From Planctomycetota bacterium (GTDB lineage Bacteria; Planctomycetota; UBA1135; GCA-002686595): a DNA stretch of 36,598 nucleotides. Position numbers and translations under genes: made by a program. Below are positions 24,565 to 33,800 of the stretch, one piece after another. Each line of letters starts with the position of its first letter. Position 1 is the first letter of the stretch. Location: positions 1 to 36,598 of the forward strand of contig JAJDEV010000272.1 in the NCBI GenBank assembly GCA_029259605.1, in the 5' to 3' direction. Under the pieces are notes generated by a model. It saw nothing but the letters and a program-made list of their open reading frames with translations, searched no databases and was not told where the DNA came from.

Positions 24565-26982
24565 ATGTGGACTTTCGTTCTCGTCGCCCTCGTTCTCGCG
24601 CTCGGACTCTACTACGCGGGCAAGACCTGGCTCGGCTGGGTCGTCCCGGTCGCCGTCCTCTACGCCGGCTGGTGGAACACCGGAGTCAGCACGGCGGCGT
24701 TCTTCGTCCCCTCGGCGCTCGTCCTCGGACTCGTCGCGGTGATCGGCGGCGTCCCGCGCCTGCGGCGCGATTGGGTCAGCCGCTTCCTGCTGCCGAAGAT
24801 CGCTCCGATCCTGCCGGTGATGAGCGAGACCGAGCGCATCGCGATCGAGGCGGGCACCGTGTGGTGGGAGGCCGAGTTCTTCACCGGACGCCCCGACTGG
24901 TCGAAGCTGCTCAACTTCCACCCGACGCCGCTGACGGCGGACGAGCAAGCGTTCCTCGACGGACCGTGCAACACGGTCTGCGAGATGGTGAACGAGTGGG
25001 AGACGAACCGGGACGGCGACCTGTCCGCCGAGGTGTGGGCCTACCTCAAGGAGCAGGGCTTCCTCGGGATGATCATCCCGAAGCAGTACGGCGGGCTCGG
25101 CTTTTCCGCGGGCGCGCACTCCGCGGTCGTCGCCAAGCTCGCGAGCCGCTCGGTACCGCTCACCGTCACGGTCATGGTTCCGAACTCGCTCGGCCCGGCC
25201 GAGCTGCTGCTGCACTACGGCACGCAAGAACAACGCGACCACTACCTCCCGCGCCTCGCGAGCGGTGAGGACATTCCGTGCTTCGCGCTGACCGAACCGG
25301 GCGCGGGCAGTGACGCCGGCGCGATGACGAGCAACGGCGTCGTTTGCGAAGGCACCTTCAACGGCAAGAAGGTGCTCGGCATGCGGCTGAACTGGGACAA
25401 GCGCTACATCACGCTCGCCCCGGTCGCGACCGTGCTCGGCCTCGCGTTCAAGCTGCGCGATCCGGATCACCTGATCGGCGAGACCGAGGAGCTCGGCATC
25501 ACGTGCGCGCTGATCCCGGTCGACGTGCAGAACATCGAGATCGGCGAGCGCCACAGCCCGCTCGGCATGGCGTTCATGAACGGGCCGACGCAGGGCAACG
25601 ACGTCTTCGTCCCGCTCGACTACATCATCGGCGGACGCGAGAACGCGGGAAAGGGCTGGCTGATGCTGATGCAGAGCCTGTCCGCCGGTCGCGGCATCTC
25701 GCTGCCGTCCATGGCCGCCGGCGCCGCGCGCCTCGCGACGCGCACGGTCGGCGCGTACACGACGGTGCGCAAGCAGTTCAGCACGGCCATCGGCAAGTTC
25801 GAAGGCATCGAGACGCCGATGGCGCGCATCGCCGGATTGACGTACGCGATGGACGCCGCACGACGCATGACGTCGGGCGCGGTGGACCACGGTGAGAAGC
25901 CGGCGGTCGCTTCGGCGATCGTGAAGTGCTACCTGACCGAAGCGATGCGCCAGGCGACGAACGACGCCATGGATATCGTCGGCGGTGCGGGCATCTCGCT
26001 CGGGCCGCGCAACATCCTTGGCAGCGGGTACGCCGCGCTCCCGATCGGCATCACCGTCGAAGGCGCGAACATCCTCACGCGCTCGATGATCATCTTCGGT
26101 CAGGGCGCGATCCGCTGTCACCCGTTCGTCCAGGACGAGATGAAGGGCGCCTTCGAGCGCGACGTCGAGACGTTCGACCGCGCGTTCTTCGGGCACGTCG
26201 GCTTCGTGTTCACGAACGTCGCCCGCTCGTTCGTCCTCGGCCTTACGGACGGCGTCTTCGCCGCCGCGCCGATGGCCGGCCCGCAGGCCAAGTACTACCG
26301 ACGCCTCACACGCATGTCCGCGGCGTTCTCGCTGATGGCCGATACCGCGATGGGAACGCTCGGCGGTTCGCTGAAGCGCAAGGAAGCGCTCACCGGTCGC
26401 CTGTCCGACGTGCTCGCGTGGATGTTCATCGCGAGCACCGCGCTGAAGCGCTATCACGACGAAGGCTCGAAAACGGCCGACTTCCCGGTGCTGTCCTGGG
26501 TGTGCGAGCACGCGCTGCACGAGGCCCAGGAGGCGTACGACGGCGTCCTGCGCAACCTGCCGCTGCGTCCGGCGGCGTGGATCCTGCGCCCGCTCGTCTT
26601 CCCGTTCGGTCGTCGCTGGGCGGCGCCGAGCGATCGCCTCTCGCACCAGGTTGCGAAGGCGATTCAGAACGGCGGCGAGCTGCGCGAGGAGCTCACCGTC
26701 GGCATGTACGTGCCGGACGCCGACGAGCTCGGACTCGGTCTCCTCGAGGCGAGCCTCGTGAAGGTCGTTGCCGCCAACGAGGTGCACGCCAAGATCCAAG
26801 CGGCCGTGAAGGAGAAGCGACTCGACAAGCGACCGAAGGCGACGCTCGTCGAACGCGCGCTCGAGACCGGAATCATCACGGGCGACGAGAAGGCACGCGT
26901 GGATGCGGCCGAGGAGGCACGGCGCCAAGCGGTCGCCGTGGACTCCTTTTCGCGCCGTGTCTATGCGGAGATGAGTGCGTAG
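24565..26982 (+). CDS. fadE: FadE-type acyl-CoA dehydrogenase
   Basis: Catalyses the first step of fatty acid beta-oxidation, oxidising acyl-CoA to 2-enoyl-CoA with FAD. The 805-residue length matches E. coli FadE (814), well above ordinary acyl-CoA dehydrogenases. I choose the ATG at 24565, which starts the N-terminal hydrophobic region (helices at about 2-17, 22-36 and 43-62); the frame upstream to 24460 adds no family sequence. The flavin and substrate signature LTEPGAGSD is at 242-250, followed by the C-terminal dehydrogenase core and the extra FadE-specific C-terminal domain. It is a single gene with no partner beta-oxidation genes in the window. A divergent promoter region lies upstream. 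Confidence 0.94.
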   Translation: MWTFVLVALVLALGLYYAGKTWLGWVVPVAVLYAGWWNTGVSTAAFFVPSALVLGLVAVIGGVPRLRRDWVSRFLLPKIAPILPVMSETERIAIEAGTVWWEAEFFTGRPDWSKLLNFHPTPLTADEQAFLDGPCNTVCEMVNEWETNRDGDLSAEVWAYLKEQGFLGMIIPKQYGGLGFSAGAHSAVVAKLASRSVPLTVTVMVPNSLGPAELLLHYGTQEQRDHYLPRLASGEDIPCFALTEPGAGSDAGAMTSNGVVCEGTFNGKKVLGMRLNWDKRYITLAPVATVLGLAFKLRDPDHLIGETEELGITCALIPVDVQNIEIGERHSPLGMAFMNGPTQGNDVFVPLDYIIGGRENAGKGWLMLMQSLSAGRGISLPSMAAGAARLATRTVGAYTTVRKQFSTAIGKFEGIETPMARIAGLTYAMDAARRMTSGAVDHGEKPAVASAIVKCYLTEAMRQATNDAMDIVGGAGISLGPRNILGSGYAALPIGITVEGANILTRSMIIFGQGAIRCHPFVQDEMKGAFERDVETFDRAFFGHVGFVFTNVARSFVLGLTDGVFAAAPMAGPQAKYYRRLTRMSAAFSLMADTAMGTLGGSLKRKEALTGRLSDVLAWMFIASTALKRYHDEGSKTADFPVLSWVCEHALHEAQEAYDGVLRNLPLRPAAWILRPLVFPFGRRWAAPSDRLSHQVAKAIQNGGELREELTVGMYVPDADELGLGLLEASLVKVVAANEVHAKIQAAVKEKRLDKRPKATLVERALETGIITGDEKARVDAAEEARRQAVAVDSFSRRVYAEMSA

Positions 26983-27058
26983 ACGGCCCGGCGCCGATTG
27001 ACACATCGAGGATGGCGCGCGCCCGGGCGCATTCGTACGATCCGGCCACGTCTTAACG

Positions 27059-29248
27059 ATGAACCCCCGGATCGGCGCCTCCCCGCGACGGCCGAAGGGA
27101 GCGGAAGAGACCCTCCGCGTCCTCAACGCATTCGCCGTTTCTCTGCTCCAGCAGAACAGGTTGGACGACCTGTTGTGGAGTATCGCTGAGAACGTGGGGA
27201 CGCTGCTCGGCTTCGAGGACAGCGTGATCTACCTGGCCACGTCGAACGAGCTGCGTCAGTACGCGGCGTTCGGAGCCAAGAATCCGCGCGCACGGCAGAT
27301 CCTCAACCCGATCGTCATTCCGTTCGGCAGCGGCGTCGTCGGCCGAGTCGCGGAAACGCGCGAGCCGCAGCTGATCCGGGACACGTCGAAGTGCGACTAC
27401 TACGTCCGCGACGCGTTCGCGGGGCTCTCCGAGATCAGCATCCCGATCCTGTACCAGGATCGGACGATCGCCGTGATCGACGCCGAGGCTTCCGCGCGGG
27501 ACGCGTACGACGAGCACGACCTCGAGCTCTTGACCAGCTTCGCGAACCTCGCCGCGCCGCGGATCGCGTCGGCCCTCGAGGAGGAACAGCGCCGTTCGAT
27601 CGAGGACGAGCTGACGCGCGCGAAGTCGGACCTCGAGGAGCGCGTCGCACGCCGGACCGCGGCGCTCGCGTCCAGCGTCGCAGAGCTGCGCAACGAGGTG
27701 AACGAGCGCCGCCGGGTGGAAAGCGCCCTCGCGAACGAACGCCAGCTCCTGCGTCTCTCCCTCCAATCGATCGGCGACGGCCTGTTCGCGACGAACGCGA
27801 ACGACGAGATCGTCCTGGCGAGCGACGCGGCGCTGCGCCTGACGGGCACGACGCGCAGCCAGGCCATCGGGCGTTCGATCGGAAACGTCTATCGCACGCG
27901 AACGGCCTCGGACGACGGAACGGCGTCGGGCGACGACGCCGCCCCGCCGTCGGTGACGCGCTTCGCGCATTCGAACGCGACCGCTTCGCGCGCCTCGACG
28001 CGGATCCTCGACTCCCTCGGCGAGGAGCGCATCCTCGACGAGGTCGTCAGCCCGATCCGCAACGCGGACGGAGAAACGATCGGCGTCGTCGTGGTGTTCC
28101 GCGACGTGACGCTCGAGCGCGCGCTCGAACGCAAGGCGCAGAAGACGCAACGCCTCGAGTCGCTCGGCGTGCTCGCCGGCGGAATCGCGCACGACTTCAA
28201 CAACGTCCTCGCTGGAATCCTCGGACGCGTCAACCTCGCGCAAATGAGCGGGGCCGACGAAGAGCTGCGACGCGCGCTGCGCGATGCCGAGGAGGGCTGC
28301 ATCACGGCGCGCAGCCTGACGAAGGAGCTGCTCGCGTTCGCGAAGGGCGGCGCGCCCGTCAAGAACATCGAATCGCTGCGCTCGTTGATCGTCGATTCAG
28401 CACGCTTCTGCCTGCACGGGTCTTCCGTGAACGCGCGCCTCGAGTTGGACGACGACCTGTACGCGGTCGAGATGGACGCGGTCCAGGTCGGGCAGGCGCT
28501 GAACAACATCATCCTCAACGCGGTGCAGGCCATGCCCGAAGGCGGCGAGCTCGTCGTCCAGGCGCGCAACGCGGACAACGGGACCGACGCATCCCGCGGG
28601 GAGGTCATCGTCACGATCACGGACAGCGGTCCCGGCATCGACGAACGGATCGCCGATCGGATCTTCGATCCGTACTTCTCCACGAAGAGCGCGCACTCGG
28701 GCCTGGGGCTCGCGACGTCCTACTGGATCATCCAACGCCACGGCGGACAGCTGCGGCTCGGGGAGAACTCGAAGCGCGGGACGACGTTCGAGATCCGCCT
28801 GCCGGCCGCGACCTCCGACACACTCGCGCCGCCCCTGCCGGCCTCCCGATCGCGCAAGTCCAAACCCTTCCGCGTGCTCTTGATGGACGACGAGGACGTC
28901 GTACGCGAGACCGTCGCGGCGATGCTCGAACGCATCGGCCAGACCGTCGAGGTCGCGTCGAACGGAGAAGAGGCGATCGAGCTCTTCGAGCGCGCCGCGG
29001 CGTCGGACATGCCCTTCGACGCCGCGTTCCTCGACCTGACCGTCCGCGGCGGAATGGGCGGCCTGAGAACGCTCGAACGCCTGCGCGCGATCATGCCGAA
29101 CTTCGCCGCGGTCGTCGTGAGCGGCTACTCCGACGATCCCGTGCTCGCCAAGCACCGCGAACACGGCTTCGACGAACGGCTCCAAAAGCCCTTCACCCTC
29201 AGCCAGCTGCGCGCGGTGCTCGGAAATCTGGCGCACACGGGCGGCTAG
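27059..29248 (+). CDS. Soluble hybrid histidine kinase (GAF-PAS-HisKA-HATPase-REC)
   Basis: A 729-residue signalling kinase without membrane segments. Domains in order: GAF sensor (about 20-175), coiled-coil linker (about 175-235), PAS (about 235-355), HisKA with phosphorylated His378 in GGIAHDFNN, and the ATP-binding domain with Asn483/Asn487, DSGPGI (522-527) and SGLGL (547-551). A C-terminal receiver follows (about 603-725) with Asp610-Asp611, phosphorylated Asp659 and Lys710. Phosphate likely passes from His378 to Asp659 or to an unlinked partner; no response regulator is adjacent. The signal is unknown, sensed in the cytoplasm by GAF or PAS. The gene is 76 bases after fadE and 74 bases before the next gene. 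No Shine-Dalgarno sequence is evident. Confidence 0.92.
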   Translation: MNPRIGASPRRPKGAEETLRVLNAFAVSLLQQNRLDDLLWSIAENVGTLLGFEDSVIYLATSNELRQYAAFGAKNPRARQILNPIVIPFGSGVVGRVAETREPQLIRDTSKCDYYVRDAFAGLSEISIPILYQDRTIAVIDAEASARDAYDEHDLELLTSFANLAAPRIASALEEEQRRSIEDELTRAKSDLEERVARRTAALASSVAELRNEVNERRRVESALANERQLLRLSLQSIGDGLFATNANDEIVLASDAALRLTGTTRSQAIGRSIGNVYRTRTASDDGTASGDDAAPPSVTRFAHSNATASRASTRILDSLGEERILDEVVSPIRNADGETIGVVVVFRDVTLERALERKAQKTQRLESLGVLAGGIAHDFNNVLAGILGRVNLAQMSGADEELRRALRDAEEGCITARSLTKELLAFAKGGAPVKNIESLRSLIVDSARFCLHGSSVNARLELDDDLYAVEMDAVQVGQALNNIILNAVQAMPEGGELVVQARNADNGTDASRGEVIVTITDSGPGIDERIADRIFDPYFSTKSAHSGLGLATSYWIIQRHGGQLRLGENSKRGTTFEIRLPAATSDTLAPPLPASRSRKSKPFRVLLMDDEDVVRETVAAMLERIGQTVEVASNGEEAIELFERAAASDMPFDAAFLDLTVRGGMGGLRTLERLRAIMPNFAAVVVSGYSDDPVLAKHREHGFDERLQKPFTLSQLRAVLGNLAHTGG

Positions 29249-29322
29249 CGGAGCCGAGGAAGGAGAGTCCTTGCGGATCGTCTCCGGAGGCGTTGTTCTC
29301 ATGAACAGCCTCGGGAGGGAAC

Positions 29323-31812
29323 TTGAAGAAGCTCGCTGCGCTCGCCCTGTTCGTCGGACTGGTCGTCTCGGTCGTGTGGTTCGTGCGCTCGTCGCACCCC
29401 GAACCGGTGAACGCGCCGGTCGTCGCATCGACGCCACCGCTCGACGACACGTCCGCCCCGACGCCGCCCGTCGTGGCGCAACCGCTCGCCGCGCTCCCGG
29501 TCGACGTCGATGCGCCAGCCGCGTCGTCCGCGCGCAAGGCGGCGATCGATGAGCGTGAGTTCGTCACCGTTCACGCCACGGTCGAGGACACCGACGGCGA
29601 GCGCTTGGGCGGCGTCGAGCTCGTCGCGCGCTCGATCGACGGCGAGCCGAGCGTCCTGTCCGACGCCTCCGGCGAGCTCACGCTCGTGATCCCATGGGAG
29701 ATCGCGCAAACGCTGAGCCCACCGTGGTGCTCGTTCGAGGTGCGCGGCGAGAGCGTCGCAACGGACCGCCGACGCGTCGAGATCAGCGCGCCGGGCGACG
29801 TCTTCCTCGGCCGCTTCGAGCTCCCGCCCGGAGGAACGCTCTCCGGTCGCGTCGTCGACGCGGACGGCGCGCCGGTCGAAGGTGCGTACGTCTCGATCGC
29901 GAAGCCGATCACCGATTGGAGCGATCGAGCGATGCTGCGCCACGGCGCGACCGTGGGCGGCGGGTTCCTCGCGCGGACCGACGCCGAGGGCCGGTATCGC
30001 ATGGGCGGGTTTCCGTTGGCGACGTTCTCGGTCGCCGCGCGCGCGCCTGGAACGTTCCACTCGTTCAGCGCGCCGGTCGACGTCGTCGCGGGCGAGACGA
30101 TCCAGGTTCCGGACATCGTGCTCGAAGCCGCGGAGGACGCGTTCCGCATCGCGGGCGTCGTCCTGACGCGCGACGGGGCGCCGAACGAGGGCTGCGTCGT
30201 GTCGCGCATGAGCGCGGACGGGGGCATCGGAGCGGGCTCGCGCTTCACGGACGCTATGGGCCGCTTCGAGTTCACCGTCGAGCCGGGAACGGTGTGGCGC
30301 TTGCGCGCGCGACCGAGCGGAGGCACGGATCTCATCGCGTACGACGTCGCGGCGGGAACGCTCGACCTCGTTCTCCAACCGCGGGACGCCTCGACCATCG
30401 TCGTGCACGTCACGACGAGCGACGGGACACGACCGGACCGCGTCTTCGCGAGCGCGTCGATCGTGGGCGACACGCGGGCCTTGCCCGTGACCACTGCGAG
30501 CGCGACGGGCGACGAGCCGCTCGAGCTCGAGGCGCTCGACCACGAGTTCTGGGTCGACGTCCGAGCCGAGGGGTACGCGCCGTTCCGAGCGGGACCGTTC
30601 CCGGCCGACGAGCCACCGACCGAGATCGAAGCCACCCTCGTCCGCGTAGCGACCTGGGGCGGAGTCGTCCTCGCGGACGGGGTTCCGGTCGAGGGCGCGC
30701 AAGTCGACTTCCACGCACCGACCGCGCGCGGACAAGCGGGCCGATTCCGGAGCGGGCTCTTCACGCGCTTCGAATCCCACGGCGGCGTACACGGCACGAC
30801 CACGGATTCGAACGGACGCTTCGACGTCTCGCTCGACGCCGTTCGCGCTCGGGCGCGCAACGGCGAAAGCGTCCACGTTCACGCGTCACTCGACGAGTAC
30901 GCGCGAAGCCCGACGGCCGTCGTCGCGATCGAGCCGAATGCGCCGCTGGCCGAGCTCACGCTCGAACTCACGCGCGGAGGCTCCGTCGAGGGACGCGTCG
31001 TCGCGCCGGAAGGCGTCGACCTGCGCGGCGAGGGGATCGCCATCTCGCAGTCGGACGGCCACCGATTCGTTCAAGAGCTCGACGCGACCGGCGCGTTCCG
31101 CTTCGACCACCTGACTCCGGGGCGCTGGCTCGCGGTGACGGGCGCGAAGGCCGAACTCGGCGTGAGCACGGACCGCACAACCGAATACGTCCTCGAGGAC
31201 GCCATTCCGTGGAGCTTCGAAGTCTTCGAGGGAGCGGTGACGCCGTTCGACTTCGAAGTCGCGGCGGACGATCGAAAACGCGTGCGGCTCTCCGGTCGCG
31301 TCTTGCTGAACGGCGACGCGCCGGTCGGTTGGAGCTGGAGCCTCAGCAATCGCTCCAACGCCGGCCACACGAGCTCGTTCGATCCGGACGGGGGCTTCGA
31401 CGCGGCGGTCGACGAGCCGGGCGCGTGGAACCTCACGCTGTTCTCACCGCGTGGTTCGTGCTGGTGGACGACCGTGACCAAGCGCTTCGACCTCGCGGAG
31501 GGAGATCACACCTGGAACTTCGACCTGCCGGTCGCCTCGCTGCGAATCACCGGTCTTCCGCCGCGATCCGTCGACCCCATGAACCTGGGCGCCCTCACCG
31601 GCGGCGAAGCCTGGGTCGGTTCGTGGAAAGACGAACGCGAGGACCTGCGCTGGAACGCGCTCTGTCTCTGTGCGCCCGACGAAGGACTGCTCTTGCCGCA
31701 GGTGCCTGCCGGGACGCTCGAGTTCCGCCGGAACCGGCCGTTCGAATCCTCGAGCGAGGAGCGAACGATCGAACTCCTCCCGAACGAGGCCGGCTCGATC
31801 GACTTGCGCTGA
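29323..31812 (+). CDS. Membrane-anchored protein with carboxypeptidase-regulatory-like repeats (second)
   Basis: An 829-residue exported protein. It starts at a TTG, supported by GGAGG four bases upstream and a clear membrane anchor (about 3-22); the nearby ATG at 29301 is out of frame. A Pro/Ala-rich linker follows (about 28-70). Beta-sandwich modules run to the end, with phrases such as GGTLSGRVVDADGAPVEGAYV and EGRVVAPEGVDL split across blades. The layout parallels the gene at 14105-16726, and they may be distant paralogues. The family serves in surface or envelope structures; no enzyme motif is seen. It converges on the selenoprotein gene with 24 bases between the two. Confidence 0.85.
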   Translation: MKKLAALALFVGLVVSVVWFVRSSHPEPVNAPVVASTPPLDDTSAPTPPVVAQPLAALPVDVDAPAASSARKAAIDEREFVTVHATVEDTDGERLGGVELVARSIDGEPSVLSDASGELTLVIPWEIAQTLSPPWCSFEVRGESVATDRRRVEISAPGDVFLGRFELPPGGTLSGRVVDADGAPVEGAYVSIAKPITDWSDRAMLRHGATVGGGFLARTDAEGRYRMGGFPLATFSVAARAPGTFHSFSAPVDVVAGETIQVPDIVLEAAEDAFRIAGVVLTRDGAPNEGCVVSRMSADGGIGAGSRFTDAMGRFEFTVEPGTVWRLRARPSGGTDLIAYDVAAGTLDLVLQPRDASTIVVHVTTSDGTRPDRVFASASIVGDTRALPVTTASATGDEPLELEALDHEFWVDVRAEGYAPFRAGPFPADEPPTEIEATLVRVATWGGVVLADGVPVEGAQVDFHAPTARGQAGRFRSGLFTRFESHGGVHGTTTDSNGRFDVSLDAVRARARNGESVHVHASLDEYARSPTAVVAIEPNAPLAELTLELTRGGSVEGRVVAPEGVDLRGEGIAISQSDGHRFVQELDATGAFRFDHLTPGRWLAVTGAKAELGVSTDRTTEYVLEDAIPWSFEVFEGAVTPFDFEVAADDRKRVRLSGRVLLNGDAPVGWSWSLSNRSNAGHTSSFDPDGGFDAAVDEPGAWNLTLFSPRGSCWWTTVTKRFDLAEGDHTWNFDLPVASLRITGLPPRSVDPMNLGALTGGEAWVGSWKDEREDLRWNALCLCAPDEGLLLPQVPAGTLEFRRNRPFESSSEERTIELLPNEAGSIDLR

Positions 31813-31836
31813 CGCCGAAGCCGGCGCCGCGCCCCC

Positions 31837-32187
31837 CTACCCGAAGTACTCGCCGTAGGCCTCTTCGTGGAAGCCGACGAGCCAGGTCTTGCCGCTGCGG
31901 ATCGCCGGTGCGCGCAGGTTGCCCGACGGGCCGAGCACGGCCTTGGCGAAGTCGGCCGCGCTCGGCGGGTCCTTCTTCATGTCGAAGACAAGCGTCTTCT
32001 TGCCCTTGGCGACGATCACGTTCGACGCGTCGGCGAAGACGTGATTCAGGTCCGCCTTGCCGAAGCGCTCCTTCGCTGCGTTCACCGTTTCCCGAACGGT
32101 GACGTCCCGACCTTCGAGGAAGCCGTCGGAACGCTTGCAGCTCGTTCAGCCGCGGCGGTGGTAATACCAATCGATGCGCTTTGCCAT
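31837..32187 (-). CDS. ArsC-family thioredoxin-fold selenoprotein (in-frame UGA at active site)
   Basis: A predicted redox protein of 116 residues. Reading from the ATG at 32187, codon 14 is UGA (32146-32148) and the frame then stays open to TAG at 31837-31839. Around the UGA the protein reads IDWYYHRRG, then Sec14-Thr-Ser-Cys17, then KRSDGFLEG. Sec thus takes the first position of a CxxC-type redox motif in a thioredoxin or ArsC/Spx-like fold. The family is known with either Cys or selenocysteine here. A hairpin starting 12 bases after the UGA fits a bacterial SECIS element. A standard gene caller would start after the UGA at 32085 and lose the active site. The alternatives are a Cys-to-stop mutation or sequencing error. 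Selenocysteine machinery genes are not in the window. The gene lies 36 bases after the TPR gene. Confidence 0.82.
32103..32133 (-). promoter_or_regulatory. Candidate bacterial SECIS hairpin
   Basis: On the minus strand, CGTTCCGAC pairs with GTCGGGACG over nine positions (one G-U wobble). The enclosed 13-base loop begins GG and can form a further CTTC/GAAG stem with loop CTC. The apical loop starts 22 bases after the UGA. Published consensus features of bacterial SECIS elements (a short stem, a G in the first two loop bases, and a loop about 16-37 bases after the UGA) are met. In such elements SelB binds the loop and delivers Sec-tRNA. The structure is drawn by eye. Confidence 0.7.
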
Positions 32188-32223
32188 GCGTGCATCGTAG
32201 CGACGGCGCGAACCGTCGTGGAG

Positions 32224-33336
32224 TCAGAACCCGCTCGAGCGCGTGATCCCCAGCATCGCCAGGCGGAACACGCGGAGCGCGTCGTACGCGCCGTACGGCA
32301 GCTGCTGCGGACGGACCATGAAGGCGTGCAGGCGCGTGGCGACCTGCTCGGGCGAGACGTGGTCGACGCGCTCTTCGTTCCCGTGCACCTTCGCCATCTG
32401 CGCGAAGCCGCTCCGGTCCATCGACTTGATGTCCTGGATCACGCGGTACGGCAGCATCCCGTACCCCCCTTGCAGGCGCATGAACTCGGCCAGCACGCGC
32501 TGGCCGAACTCCGCGTCGCTCGGATCGGGTCGACCGAGCGCGAGCAACGCCAGGCGGCGAATTTCGTACGCCTCGAACAACGTCCGGTCCAGCTCGAGCA
32601 CGCGCTCGGCGGCGGCGAGCGCGTCCTCGTGACGCCCCGCCGCGTGCAGGAGCTCGGCACGGCGGAAGTGCGCGCGCGCGAACCCGGGATCGAGCTCGAT
32701 CGCGCGCTCGATCGAGCCGAGCGCATCGCACGCATCGGACCGGAGCGCGAGCCCGCGGTTCAAGTGTGCGTCGGCGTAGTTCGGATCGAGCGCGATCGAG
32801 CGATCGAAGCGCGCGACGACGTCGGACTCCGGGAGCGAGAGCTGGGCCGCCGCCATCGCACCGTGAAAGTGACCGAGCGCATCGTCCCGCGTCGCGAGCC
32901 CCGCATCGAACGACGCGAGCGCATCGCGGCAGCGCGCGATCGGATCGGCGCGGCGGGATAGCTTCGCGAGCGACGTCGCGAGCACGAAGCCGCGGCTGAA
33001 CCACGCGAGCGCCAGGTCGAACGCCGGCCACAGGATGAGCGGCAAGTGCAGCCCGCGGAGGATCGCGGCGACGTCGGCGGGGATGCGCTTCGGAGCGCCG
33101 CATTGCAGGACGAGCGTCTCCCCGCTCCGCACGCACAGCGGGATCGTGTTGCTCTCGGTGCTGCCCATGCGCAGCTCGATGTCCTGCGGACCCGTCGGAA
33201 TCGAGAACGTGCGCGCCTCGCCGTTCCCCACGTGGCCGACCTCGCGCGCGCCGACGGACACGCTGCAGGCGCGCAGGCTGTCCGCCATCGGCGAATGGCG
33301 TTCGAGGTGCAGCGTGGCTGTTTCGGAGGTCGGCAT
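32224..33336 (-). CDS. TPR-repeat protein
   Basis: A 370-residue cytoplasmic or membrane-associated protein of unknown function. The N-terminal third is beta-rich (about 15-90), followed by a moderately hydrophobic segment (about 95-125). Residues about 160-270 hold three tetratricopeptide repeats with motifs such as ALDPNYADAHLNRGLAL, ELDPGFARAHFRRAELL and LELDRTLFEAYEIRRLAL. The last 100 residues are helical without a known motif. TPRs mediate protein contacts. It lies between the SUI1 gene (64 bases) and the selenoprotein gene (36 bases) on the same strand. Confidence 0.82.
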   Translation of the reverse strand: MPTSETATLHLERHSPMADSLRACSVSVGAREVGHVGNGEARTFSIPTGPQDIELRMGSTESNTIPLCVRSGETLVLQCGAPKRIPADVAAILRGLHLPLILWPAFDLALAWFSRGFVLATSLAKLSRRADPIARCRDALASFDAGLATRDDALGHFHGAMAAAQLSLPESDVVARFDRSIALDPNYADAHLNRGLALRSDACDALGSIERAIELDPGFARAHFRRAELLHAAGRHEDALAAAERVLELDRTLFEAYEIRRLALLALGRPDPSDAEFGQRVLAEFMRLQGGYGMLPYRVIQDIKSMDRSGFAQMAKVHGNEERVDHVSPEQVATRLHAFMVRPQQLPYGAYDALRVFRLAMLGITRSSGF

Positions 33337-33400
33337 CGATCGGCGGGTGAGGCGGTCGGACGATTCTATCGGAGGCTGCGTTTCTTCAGCCCGATGCGGC

Positions 33401-33778
33401 TCAACCGCCGACGCGCTTGACCGTCCAGCCGCGGCCCTCGAGCTCGCGCACGATCGCGTCGCGGTGGTCGCCCTGGATCTCGATGACGCCGTCCTTCGTC
33501 GTGCCGCCCGAACCGCACTTCTTCTTCAGCGCCTTGCCGAGCAGCGCGAGCTCGACGTCGTCGAGCGGAACGTCGGTGACGAGCGTCACGCCCTTGCCTT
33601 TGCGTCCCTTCGTCTCGCGCCCCACGCGCACGACCCGCTCGGTCCCGGCTCGCGCCGCGGCCATGCGCCGGCAAATGCAGCCGACGACCGGCCGCTCGCA
33701 CTTCGGGCACAGCTCGCCGTGCTGCGTCGAATAGACGTACCCGCCACCGCTCGAACCTCGTCCCGCACCCTTGGCCAT
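33401..33778 (-). CDS. yciH: SUI1-family (YciH-like) translation factor
   Basis: A 125-residue protein of the eIF1/SUI1 family, thought to act on the small ribosomal subunit in initiation or under stress. After a Gly-rich start it has a Cys24-Pro-Lys-Cys27 and Cys34-x-Cys36 zinc-ribbon-like segment. The SUI1 fold follows from about 48 to 122, with KKKCGSGGTTKDGVIEIQGD matching the family core. The length is normal for bacterial YciH. It lies 22 bases after the methyltransferase gene. Confidence 0.92.
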   Translation of the reverse strand: MAKGAGRGSSGGGYVYSTQHGELCPKCERPVVGCICRRMAAARAGTERVVRVGRETKGRKGKGVTLVTDVPLDDVELALLGKALKKKCGSGGTTKDGVIEIQGDHRDAIVRELEGRGWTVKRVGG

Positions 33779-33800
33779 GGCGCGAATCCTACCAACGGGT

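Noticed and set aside
24523-27126. 867-codon frame antisense to fadE
   Set aside because: It has no recognisable domain and exists because GC-rich codons keep the opposite frame open; fadE on the other strand matches its family over its full length.
31837-32085. Reading the ArsC-like gene as an 82-residue protein starting after the UGA
   Set aside because: The family's active-site region is encoded in the same frame before and just after the UGA, and a SECIS-like hairpin is present, so the longer selenoprotein is the better reading.
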